From Massilia eurypsychrophila (GTDB taxonomy: Bacteria > Pseudomonadota > Gammaproteobacteria > Burkholderiales > Burkholderiaceae_D), in the NCBI RefSeq assembly GCF_002760655.1, contig NZ_PDOC01000002.1, positions 372,001-436,000 on the forward strand: a stretch of 64,000 nt of DNA. Reading direction: 5' to 3'. Positions 37,678 to 45,289 of this stretch are shown piece after piece (the first letter of the stretch is position 1; every line of letters begins with the position of its first letter). A program made the position numbers and the translations under genes. Below the pieces are notes generated by a model that searched no databases, had not been told where the DNA came from, and saw only the letters and a list, made by a program, of their open reading frames with translations.

Positions 37678-38403
37678 TCAGGCAGGCTTCTTCGTAAACA
37701 CCAGGTCCCACACGCCGTGACCGAGCTTGATGCCGCGGTTTTCGAATTTGGTGAGCGGGCGGTAAGCCGGCTGCGGCGCATAGTCTTCGGCGCTATTTTG
37801 CAGCAGCGGCTCGGTGCCCAGCACTTCAAGCATCTGCACCGCGTAGTCTTCCCAGTCGGTGGCGCAGTGCAGGTAGCCGCCTGGCGCCAGCTTCTCGGCC
37901 AGCAGCTTGACGAACGGCGTTTGCAGCAGGCGGCGCTTGTTATGGCGCGCCTTGTGCCACGGGTCCGGGAAGAACACGTGCACGCCGGCCAGCGTCGCAT
38001 CCGGGATCATCTGGTTCAGCACTTCGACCGCATCGTGCTGGATCAGGCGCAGGTTGGCGATGTCCTGTTCGCCGATCTGCTTGAGCAGGCTGCCCACGCC
38101 GGGCGTGTGCACCTCGACGCCGATGAAGTCCTTCTCCGGCATGCCCTTGGCGATGTGCGCGGTGGTGTCGCCCATGCCGAAGCCGATCTCCAGGATCACC
38201 GGCGCCTTGCGGCCGAACGCCTGTTCGAAGTCGAGCGGCGCCTTGGCGTACTCGATCAGGAACTTCGGCCCCAGTTCTTCCAGCGCCCGCGCCTGCGCGA
38301 TCGACAGCCGGCCGGCACGGGTGACGAAGCTGCGGATGCGGTGCTCGCTGGGGTCGTACAGCATCGGGCGGCCGCTGCCGCTTGGAGGGGTATCTGAAGA
38401 CAT
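37678..38403 (-). CDS. trmB: tRNA (guanine(46)-N7)-methyltransferase
   Basis: The 241-residue protein has the TrmB signature: [20 protein letters not shown] for SAM binding, [15 protein letters not shown], and the diagnostic [20 protein letters not shown]. It modifies G46 in the tRNA variable loop. It is transcribed away from the two-component pair and is probably monocistronic. Confidence 0.95.
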   Translation of the reverse strand: MSSDTPPSGSGRPMLYDPSEHRIRSFVTRAGRLSIAQARALEELGPKFLIEYAKAPLDFEQAFGRKAPVILEIGFGMGDTTAHIAKGMPEKDFIGVEVHTPGVGSLLKQIGEQDIANLRLIQHDAVEVLNQMIPDATLAGVHVFFPDPWHKARHNKRRLLQTPFVKLLAEKLAPGGYLHCATDWEDYAVQMLEVLGTEPLLQNSAEDYAPQPAYRPLTKFENRGIKLGHGVWDLVFTKKPA

Positions 38404-38498
38404 GGGAGGCGATGAGGAGAATTAGGGTCGGGCGACATTATATCGCACAGATTTTGGACCGAACGGGAACGATCGCTGCCCGGCTCAGTCTAATTGTT

Positions 38499-38765
38499 AT
38501 GGAAGATGCGCGTATCGATCGGTTGGAAGTGCGGTTCGACGAACTCGCCGCAGAAATGCGCCGTAGCTTGGCGGGCATTGATACACGACTGTGCAAAATT
38601 GAAGCTCGTGTTGAACAATGCGCGACGAAAGTCGAAGTCGGCGAGCTGCGCTCGGAGATGTACAAGATGAGCTCAGAATTAAAGACCTGGATGCTGGCTA
38701 CGATGGTGACGATCATCGCCACTTCCCTCGCCGCCACGTTTGGTCTGCATCACTGGGGCTCGTAG
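38499..38765 (+). CDS. Small coiled-coil protein with C-terminal membrane anchor
   Basis: I favour the ATG at 38499, giving 88 residues; the open frame begins at 38382. The N-terminal 60 residues form a heptad-like coil (IDRLEVRFDELAAEMRRSLA and later EVGELRSEMYKMSSELK) and the C-terminus is a hydrophobic helix ending HHWGS. Such tail-anchored coiled-coil proteins resemble DUF1640-like or phage-associated proteins. No function is assigned. It ends one base before the convergent hybrid kinase. Confidence 0.6.
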   Translation: MEDARIDRLEVRFDELAAEMRRSLAGIDTRLCKIEARVEQCATKVEVGELRSEMYKMSSELKTWMLATMVTIIATSLAATFGLHHWGS

Positions 38766-38766
38766 A

Positions 38767-41571
38767 TTACGCCGCAACACTCAGCGCGGCGCGCAACTGG
38801 TCCAACGTGAACGGTTTAGGCAGTACGCGCGCGGCGAAGCCGGGCGGATCGATGCTGCGGCCGGACGCAAACACCACCCGCAGTCCCGTGAACTGACCCA
38901 TCGCCTGGCGCGCCAGGTCGATGCCGGACATGCCCGGCAGTGTCACATCGGTAAGGAGGATGTCGTCATCATGCAGCGCAGCGAGCACGCCATCGGCCGA
39001 GCCGAAGCAGACCGGGTCGTAATCGAGGATCAGCAGCAGTTCGCGCAGCATGTCGCGCGCATCGTCGTTGTCTTCGACGACCACGATGCGCTGGCGCCGC
39101 GGTTCTGTGGCGCGACGCTCGGCGCCGGCTGCGTCGAACACCTGGCGCACCTTGGCGGCGAGTTCACTGCGCCGGTACGGCTTGCTGAGCAGCTCCACGC
39201 CTTCATCGAGCCGGCCCGCATGGACGATGGCGTTCTGCGTATAGCCCGACGTGAACAGCACCGCGATCCCCGGCAGCAGGCGCCGCGCATGACGCGCCAG
39301 TTCCGGACTGCGCAGCGTGCCCGGCATGACCACGTCGGTAAACAGCATATCGGGCGCGGCGCCGCTTTCGATCATCGCCAGCGCGCGCTGGGCGTCGGGC
39401 GCCTTCAGCACCGTGTAGCCAAGGCCGGCGAGCATGTCGCCAACCGCCGTGCGCACGGCGTCGTCGTCCTCCACCAGCAGCACGGTCTCGGTGCCGAGAG
39501 GGATGGCGCCGCCTGCGCGCGGCGTCAGTTCATGCTCCGCCTCATGGGTACGCGGCAGGAAGATGCGCACCGTGGTGCCTTCGCCTGGCTCGCTGTAGAT
39601 GCCGATGTGTCCTCCGCTCTGCTTGACGAAGCCGTACGCCATCGACAGGCCCAGCCCCGTGCCTTCGCCTTCCGGCTTGGTGGTGAAGAACGGCTCGAAC
39701 GCGCGCTCGATCACGTCGCGGCTCATGCCGGCGCCGTTGTCCGACACCGCCAGCACCACGTACTCGCCAGCCGGCAGGTCGGGCCGGCGCGCGACGTATC
39801 CGTGGTCGAGCACCGCGTTGCCAAGCTCGATCGTCAGCTTGCCGGCGCCGTCCATTGCGTCGCGCGCATTGATCGCCAGGTTGAGGATGACATTTTCCAG
39901 CTGGTTGCGGTCGACCATCGTGTTCCATGCACCGTCGCCGACCGCCAGCTCGATGTCGACCGCCTCGCCCAGCGCGCGCCGCATCAGTTCCTCCATGTCC
40001 CGCAGAATGTGGCCGACGCTGGTCGGCACCGGCTGCAGCGGCTGGCGCCGCGCATAGGCCAGCAGCTGCGACGACAACTTGGCGCCGCGCTCGACCGCGC
40101 CCATGCTGCCGGCCAGCCGCCGCCGCAGGGTGTCGGACAGATCCGGCTCGAGCCCCATCAGCTCGAGGTTACTGCCGACCACCTGCAGGATGTTGTTGAA
40201 GTCGTGCGCCACGCCGCCGGTCAGCTTGCCGATCGCTTCGAGCTTCTGCGCCTGGTGCAGCGCCAGGTGCGCCTGCTCCAGGTCGTGCGTGCGCAGCGCC
40301 ACCAGCGCTTCGAGCTCGGCCTGGTTCATCAGCAGGCCGTCCTGCATCTGCTTTTGCTCGGTCGCGTCGTGGCCCTGGCAGAAGATGCCGCTGACGTTGC
40401 CGGCGCTGTCGCGCAGCGGCTGGTAGATGAAGTCGAGGTAGCGCTGGTGCGTGCGGCCATCGGCATCGCGCAGCGACACCGGCACCGCCTTGCCGACATA
40501 CGGTTCGCCGGTGGCGTACACCTGGTCGCGCAAGGCGACGAAGCGCTGGCCGACCAGTTCGGGGAACGTCGCCGCCACCGACCCGTGCGTGCGCGCACGC
40601 CGGCCGAACAGCGCGAGGTAGGCGCGGTTGGTCATCTCCAACACGTGCGAGGGTCCGCGCGTGACCGACATGAAGCCGGGCGCCAGGTCGAACATTTCCG
40701 ACAACTGGCGGCGTTTCTCTTCCAGCGACCTGGCCAGTTCGGCGCCGAGCGCGCGTTCCTGTTCGAGCCGCGCGTGGCGGTCGCTGACGTCGCGGATCAC
40801 CAGCGAGACGCCGATCAGGTGGCCGCCATCGTCGCGCACCGCCGACACCGCGATGTCCATGTGGGCACGCTGCTGGCCGAAGGCGTAGACCTGCTCGGTG
40901 GTGATGGCGGCGGCGCCGTCGAGCACGCGCGCGACCGTGCCGGCGATGTCAGGATTCCAGAACGGCAGCGCCGGCCCGTCCAGCGCCAGCGCCGCGGCGC
41001 CGGCAAGGCGCCACTGCCGCGCGGCGCTGTCGTTCCACTGGATCACCCGCAGGTTCGTGTCGAGACCGACGATGCCGTCCTTGGTCTGCGCCAGCACGTT
41101 GACCATGTAGTGGCCGGCGATCCGCAGGTGGCGGTAGGCCGCTTCGTCGACCGGCCTGGGCGCGGCGATGCGCTCGTTGGCGCGCTCGAGCGTGGTGCGC
41201 AGCCTGGCGCGCCGCGCCGCCGTCTTCGCCCCTTCCGCCACCACCTGGCCGAGCGCCGGGTCGCCTTCGCGCAGCACGCTCCAGTGCTGGCCGATCATCG
41301 GCGCGCGCGCCAGCTGGCGGCGCAACTCGTCGTAGTGGCTGGCACCGGCGACGAACACCAGCTCGCACAGCTGCCACTTTGCGCGCAGCGCGCGCGCCAG
41401 TTGCAGCGGCTGCGCCAGGTCCGGCGCCAGGATCACCACCGCCGGCTCGGCGCCGGCCAGCCGCGCCGGCAGCGCATCCTGGGCGAGCGCGGCGTAGCCT
41501 TCGCGCCAGCCCGCGCCAGGCGCTGCGTGCTGCGCCGCCGTCGCGGCGACGAACAGGATCGCGTCGTCCAT
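38767..41571 (-). CDS. Hybrid sensor histidine kinase with two receivers
   Basis: The 934-residue soluble protein has, in order, an Ala-rich pseudo-receiver-like N-terminus and two PAS-type sensory domains (about 150-265 and 290-405). A HisKA domain with H456 (GKLTGGVAHDFNNIL) and a HATPase domain (DNGAGM, GLGLSMAYGFVKQSGG) follow. Two C-terminal receiver domains come last (from about 695, LLVEDDDAVR, and about 825, VVEDNDDARD). The absence of membrane spans implies a cytosolic signal, possibly haem, flavin or redox through PAS. It sits 6 bp downstream of the acyl-CoA dehydrogenase-like gene. Confidence 0.9.
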   Translation of the reverse strand: MDDAILFVAATAAQHAAPGAGWREGYAALAQDALPARLAGAEPAVVILAPDLAQPLQLARALRAKWQLCELVFVAGASHYDELRRQLARAPMIGQHWSVLREGDPALGQVVAEGAKTAARRARLRTTLERANERIAAPRPVDEAAYRHLRIAGHYMVNVLAQTKDGIVGLDTNLRVIQWNDSAARQWRLAGAAALALDGPALPFWNPDIAGTVARVLDGAAAITTEQVYAFGQQRAHMDIAVSAVRDDGGHLIGVSLVIRDVSDRHARLEQERALGAELARSLEEKRRQLSEMFDLAPGFMSVTRGPSHVLEMTNRAYLALFGRRARTHGSVAATFPELVGQRFVALRDQVYATGEPYVGKAVPVSLRDADGRTHQRYLDFIYQPLRDSAGNVSGIFCQGHDATEQKQMQDGLLMNQAELEALVALRTHDLEQAHLALHQAQKLEAIGKLTGGVAHDFNNILQVVGSNLELMGLEPDLSDTLRRRLAGSMGAVERGAKLSSQLLAYARRQPLQPVPTSVGHILRDMEELMRRALGEAVDIELAVGDGAWNTMVDRNQLENVILNLAINARDAMDGAGKLTIELGNAVLDHGYVARRPDLPAGEYVVLAVSDNGAGMSRDVIERAFEPFFTTKPEGEGTGLGLSMAYGFVKQSGGHIGIYSEPGEGTTVRIFLPRTHEAEHELTPRAGGAIPLGTETVLLVEDDDAVRTAVGDMLAGLGYTVLKAPDAQRALAMIESGAAPDMLFTDVVMPGTLRSPELARHARRLLPGIAVLFTSGYTQNAIVHAGRLDEGVELLSKPYRRSELAAKVRQVFDAAGAERRATEPRRQRIVVVEDNDDARDMLRELLLILDYDPVCFGSADGVLAALHDDDILLTDVTLPGMSGIDLARQAMGQFTGLRVVFASGRSIDPPGFAARVLPKPFTLDQLRAALSVAA

Positions 41572-41577
41572 GGCGGC

Positions 41578-42741
41578 CTACAGCAGCGGCAGGCCGAGCA
41601 GGCTGCGGCCGGTCCACAGCTTGAGCAGGTCGGTGGTGGGCGACATCACGTGGCTGGCGCGGGCGTCGCGCAGCATCTGCGCCACGCGGCTGTTGTCGCG
41701 GTAGGCGGCGCCGCCGCAGATCGTCATCGCATCGTTGGCCAGCTGCACCGCAGTGTCGCCGGCATCTGCCTTGCAGGCCAGGATGAACGGCAGCGCGTGC
41801 GGATCGGCGGCGTCGCCGCGCGCGGCCGCTTCATAGATCAGCGCGCGGGTTTTCTCGACCGCCGTCCACATGCCGGCGTAGCGCGTCTGCAGCACTTCGA
41901 CGTCGCGCAGCGCGGCGCCCGAGTGCGCATAGCGGCGGTTGCGCAGGTGCTCGCCGGCGGCATCGAGCGCGCTCTGCGCCACGCCCAGATAGGTGCCGGC
42001 CATCGCCATCAGGAAGTAAGGCGCGACCACTTCGAAAACGTACCAGACCTGGTCGCCGTCTTCGCCGAGCAGGTGGGTGATCGGCACCGGCGCATCGTCG
42101 AGGCGCAGCCCGCGCGACGAATTGCCGCGCATGCCGAAGCCGTCCCACTGCGCCAGCCATTCGGTGCGCGGGGTGTCGGCGTCGACGATCAGGCAGCTGA
42201 AGTCGCCCGCCTCGGCATCGGGCGAACTGGCGCGCGTCGACAACACGTACGAGTCGGCGTGGCTGCCGTTGGTGATGAACTGCTTGGTGCCGTTGACGAG
42301 GTAGCGGTCGCCGGCGGCGGTGAGGTTCGTCTCCGGCAGATAGAAGTGGGCGCCGGTGCCCGACTCCGACAGCGCCAGCGTAGTGAGGTGGCGCCCCTGC
42401 GCGATCGGGCGCAGGTAGCGCTCCTCCTGCAGCGGCGTCGCCTTGGCGGCGATGACGGCGGTGCCGACGCAGTGCATGCCGAAGCACAGCGCGGACGAGG
42501 GGCAGACGCGGGCGATCGCCTCGGTCAGGGTCGCCAGCGCCAGCAAGCCCTGGCCGTGGCCGCCGAGGCGCTGCGGCACCTGCAGGCCGGTCAGCCCGGC
42601 GCGCGCGAAGGCCTGCATCGAATGCGCCGGCCAGCGCGCTTCGCGGTCGACCTCGCCGGCCATCGGCGCGACGACGGCGTCGACCAGCTCGGTCGTTTTG
42701 GCCAGCAAGGCCTGCAAGGCCGGCGACGGATTGCGCTTCAT
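41578..42741 (-). CDS. Acyl-CoA dehydrogenase-family flavoprotein, atypical active site
   Basis: The 387-residue protein has the three-domain acyl-CoA dehydrogenase layout. FAD/substrate loop residues are seen in LALSESGTGAHFYLPETNLT and FITNGSHADSYVLSTRA. At the C-terminus, where most members have YEGT carrying the catalytic glutamate, this one reads MSPTTDLLKLWTGRSLLG, so the canonical base is absent. It may act as an oxidase or monooxygenase-like member, or place its base elsewhere. The start at 42741 has GGGAG upstream. It precedes the hybrid kinase, perhaps in one transcript. Confidence 0.8.
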   Translation of the reverse strand: MKRNPSPALQALLAKTTELVDAVVAPMAGEVDREARWPAHSMQAFARAGLTGLQVPQRLGGHGQGLLALATLTEAIARVCPSSALCFGMHCVGTAVIAAKATPLQEERYLRPIAQGRHLTTLALSESGTGAHFYLPETNLTAAGDRYLVNGTKQFITNGSHADSYVLSTRASSPDAEAGDFSCLIVDADTPRTEWLAQWDGFGMRGNSSRGLRLDDAPVPITHLLGEDGDQVWYVFEVVAPYFLMAMAGTYLGVAQSALDAAGEHLRNRRYAHSGAALRDVEVLQTRYAGMWTAVEKTRALIYEAAARGDAADPHALPFILACKADAGDTAVQLANDAMTICGGAAYRDNSRVAQMLRDARASHVMSPTTDLLKLWTGRSLLGLPLL

Positions 42742-42845
42742 GTCACTCCCGAAATTCATTCTTTGTGACAATAATTATAGGGGAAATTATCGGCGCGACG
42801 GCGCCCGCTTGGCGCCGCTCCGCCCCTTGCGGGCGATCAAGGCCT

Positions 42846-42966
42846 GGGGTCAGTGCCGGCAAACGGACACGGCCTCATCGTTGCACGCGCTTGCGACGTT
42901 GCCGGACGGTCGGGTTCGTGTCCGAATGTCGGCACTGACCCCGCAGGAGGCACTGACCCCGCAGGA
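42846..42966. repeat. Palindromic repeat family B, second copy
   Basis: GGGGTCAGTGCCGGCAAACG (extended to 26 nt) at 42846-42871 has an inverted partner with three mismatches at 42917-42942. The right end is then partly duplicated: CACTGACCCCGCAGGAG occurs twice in tandem (about 42933-42966). It lies between two co-directional genes and has no coding capacity. It shares arms with 13846-13974. Confidence 0.8.
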
Positions 42967-42976
42967 GAAGGTGGCG

Positions 42977-43333
42977 CTAGCGCGTGGTCAGCAGGTACGC
43001 CGCCATGTCGCGTGCATCGGTTTCGCTGACACCGAGCACCGGCATCGCCGTCATCGGATCGACCGCTTTCGGGTTGCGGATCCACTTCACCAGGTTCTCC
43101 TGGGTATTCGGCAGCGAGCCGGCGATGAAGGAACGCCTGGCGAGGCCGCCGAGCGGCCGGCCGACGTACACCTCCGACCCTGTCACGCCGGGGATCATGT
43201 GACACGCCCGGCACGCATACTGGGTCAGCGCGACCCGGCCGCGTTCCGGATTGCCCTGCACGCCGGCCGGCAGCGGGCGCTCGCCGCAGCCGGCCAGAGC
43301 CAGCATCAACAGCAGCATTGAGGCGCGCGTCAT
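42977..43333 (-). CDS. Lipoprotein c-type cytochrome
   Basis: This 118-residue protein has a lipoprotein signal (MLLLMLALAGC) and one haem site CRACH. The distal methionine is likely in TAMPVLGVSETDARDM. The start at 43333 overlaps the upstream cytochrome stop (ATGA). It is similar in layout to the cytochrome at 43965 across the divergent promoter, suggesting an old duplication. It probably feeds electrons to the adjacent oxidase. Confidence 0.85.
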   Translation of the reverse strand: MTRASMLLLMLALAGCGERPLPAGVQGNPERGRVALTQYACRACHMIPGVTGSEVYVGRPLGGLARRSFIAGSLPNTQENLVKWIRNPKAVDPMTAMPVLGVSETDARDMAAYLLTTR

Positions 43334-43872
43334 CGCGCCACCTCGCCGGCGGTGATGTCGGCGTAGGCCTTTGGCGTGAGCGCCGGCAGCTGCTGCAAGA
43401 ACGCGACGACGGCCCACAGCTCGGCGTCGGCCATGCGGTATTCCCATGCCGGCATGCCGCTCATCTTGATACCGTGCTTGGTGATCCAGTACAGCTCACC
43501 GGCATTCCAGTGGCGCGAGGCGTCGACCAGCGGTCCGGGCAGCGGCTGCATGCTCTTGCCCCAGTCGGATTGCGCAGACCCGGGCCCGCCGTGGCACTGG
43601 GCGCAGTTGTCGCGGTATAGCACCGCGCCGCGCCTGACCTGCTGCGCCGACGTCAGGTCGGGCGCCAGCACCTTGCGCGCGTGGTGGCGCACCGAGTCGC
43701 GCATGCCCTGTTCGAGCACCGTGTGGACGACCTGGAAATGCTGCTGCGTGGCGCCGATGTTGTACCAGCCGCCGCGCAGCACCAGAGCGCCGACCAGGCC
43801 GGCGCCGACCGCGCCGAGCAGCACGGTGGCGGCGGCGGTTTTGAGCATCAGGCGGGTGCGGTTGGCCAGCAT
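43330..43872 (-). CDS. Membrane-anchored c-type cytochrome
   Basis: The 180-residue protein has an uncleaved-looking N-terminal helix (TAAATVLLGAVGAGLVGALV) and one haem-binding motif CAQCHGGPG. GMPAWEYRMADAELWAVVAFLQ carries the axial methionine region. It should face the periplasm. It is first in a two-gene leftward unit divergent from the caa3-type oxidase operon, with which it shares the regulatory gap. Confidence 0.85.
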   Translation of the reverse strand: MLANRTRLMLKTAAATVLLGAVGAGLVGALVLRGGWYNIGATQQHFQVVHTVLEQGMRDSVRHHARKVLAPDLTSAQQVRRGAVLYRDNCAQCHGGPGSAQSDWGKSMQPLPGPLVDASRHWNAGELYWITKHGIKMSGMPAWEYRMADAELWAVVAFLQQLPALTPKAYADITAGEVAR

Positions 43873-43964
43873 TCAGAGCTTTCGATAGGCGTGTTCTATT
43901 GAAAAAAAGCCAGTATTATTTTCTTGTATTATATCTATCCAATCAGTCTTGGCAGGATCCTAAC

Positions 43965-44354
43965 GTGCGCGTGTTTTCAATTCTGGCCGCCGGCCCGGGC
44001 GCCATCGCGGCGACCTTGTGCGCCCTGACGCTGGCCGCCTGCGGCAAGCCGCACGCACCAATGCGGGTCGACGGCGGCGACGCCAAACTGGGCAAGCGCC
44101 TGATGGAGCAGTACCAGTGCGGCGCCTGCCACGCGATCCCCGAAGTGGCGGCCGCGCGCGGCACGCTCGGCCCGCCGCTCGAACACTTTGGCCGGCGCAG
44201 CTACATCGCCGGCGCCATCCCCAACCTGCCGGAACCGCTCACGCAGTGGCTGGTCAACCCGCCCGCCATGAAGCCCGGCACGACGATGCCGAACCTGGGC
44301 GTGTCGCCGGCCGAAGCGCGCCACATGGCGGCCTACTTGTACCAGCTGCGATGA
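43965..44354 (+). CDS. Lipoprotein c-type cytochrome, first gene of oxidase operon
   Basis: The 129-residue protein begins most plausibly at the GTG at 43965, preceded by CAGGAT. This gives a lipoprotein signal ending in LTLAAC. It has one haem motif CGACH and the region TTMPNLGVSPAEARHMAAYL with the likely axial methionine. It overlaps coxB by ATGA. An open frame reaches back to a TTG at 43899, but that start would spoil the signal peptide. Confidence 0.8.
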   Translation: MRVFSILAAGPGAIAATLCALTLAACGKPHAPMRVDGGDAKLGKRLMEQYQCGACHAIPEVAAARGTLGPPLEHFGRRSYIAGAIPNLPEPLTQWLVNPPAMKPGTTMPNLGVSPAEARHMAAYLYQLR

Positions 44355-45289
44355 GCGGCCCGCTGCAGTCGGTGCTGCATCCGGCCGGTCCCGACGCGGT
44401 CATCATCGGCCAGTTCGCGTGGGTGATGTTCGTCGCCGGCGCGGTGATCCTGGTTGCGGTGATGGCGCTGCTGGCGCTTGGCCTGCGCGGCGAAGCTCGC
44501 CCAGTGCGGCCGATGCGCTGGATCGCCGGCCTTGGCGTGGCTTTTCCGGTGCTGGTGCTGACGGCGCTGCTGGGCTGGAGCACCTGGCAAAGCGCGAAGC
44601 TGACGGCGCAGTCGTCGCAGCAGTCGCTGGCCATCGCCGTCACCGCCAAGATGTGGTGGTGGGAGGTGCGCTACACCGACAAGGCGAGCGGTCGCGAGAT
44701 CGTCACCGCCAACGAAATTCACATCCCCACCGGCCGCCCGGTGTACCTGGGCCTGACCACCAGCGACGTGATCCACAGCTTCTGGGTGCCGGCGCTGGGC
44801 GGCAAGAAGGACATGGTGCCTGGCCACGTCACCGGCCTGACGCTGCACGCCGACAAACCCGGCATCTACCGCGGCCAGTGCGCCGAATACTGCGGCGAAC
44901 AGCACGCGCGCATGGCGCTGCACGTGGTGGCCGAAACGCCGGCGCAGTTCGAGGCCTGGCTGGCGCGCCAGCTGCCGCCGGCCGCGGCGCCGACCGGCGC
45001 GGTGCTCGCGCGCGGCCGCCAGGCCTTCCTCGACCAGCGCTGCAGCGCGTGCCACACGATCCGCGGCGTCAGCGGCAGCGACGGCGTCAACGCGCTCGGC
45101 CCCGACCTCACCCACGTCGGCAGCCGCATGCACATCGCCGCCGGCACGCTGCGCAATCATCGCGCCAGCCTGGCCGACTGGATCGCCGACCCGCAGCGCA
45201 TCAAGCCGGGGGCGCGCATGCCGGCCGCCGCCGACATCGACGCCGAAACGCTGCGCGCCCTCGCCACTTATCTCGAGCACCTGAAATGA
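44351..45289 (+). CDS. coxB: Cytochrome c oxidase subunit II with fused cytochrome c domain
   Basis: This 312-residue protein has two N-terminal membrane spans and then the CuA cupredoxin domain with VIHSFWVPALGGKKDMVPG and the ligand cluster CAEYCGEQHARM. A C-terminal cytochrome c domain carries CSACH (about residue 232) and its axial methionine near ARMPAAADID. The fusion is the mark of caa3-type oxidases. It overlaps both neighbours by 4 bp (ATGA), so translation is probably coupled. Confidence 0.93.
   Translation: MSGPLQSVLHPAGPDAVIIGQFAWVMFVAGAVILVAVMALLALGLRGEARPVRPMRWIAGLGVAFPVLVLTALLGWSTWQSAKLTAQSSQQSLAIAVTAKMWWWEVRYTDKASGREIVTANEIHIPTGRPVYLGLTTSDVIHSFWVPALGGKKDMVPGHVTGLTLHADKPGIYRGQCAEYCGEQHARMALHVVAETPAQFEAWLARQLPPAAAPTGAVLARGRQAFLDQRCSACHTIRGVSGSDGVNALGPDLTHVGSRMHIAAGTLRNHRASLADWIADPQRIKPGARMPAAADIDAETLRALATYLEHLK

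Noticed and set aside
38740-42768. A 1342-codon open frame on the + strand
   Set aside because: It is antisense to the hybrid kinase and the acyl-CoA dehydrogenase-like gene, both with clear domains. Its translation is Arg/His/Gln/Ala-rich low-complexity sequence typical of high-GC antisense frames.
43873-43964. An FNR or other operator in the divergent cytochrome gap
   Set aside because: The gap is AT-rich with TATTAT-like stretches, but no palindrome or well-spaced promoter pair could be defended.
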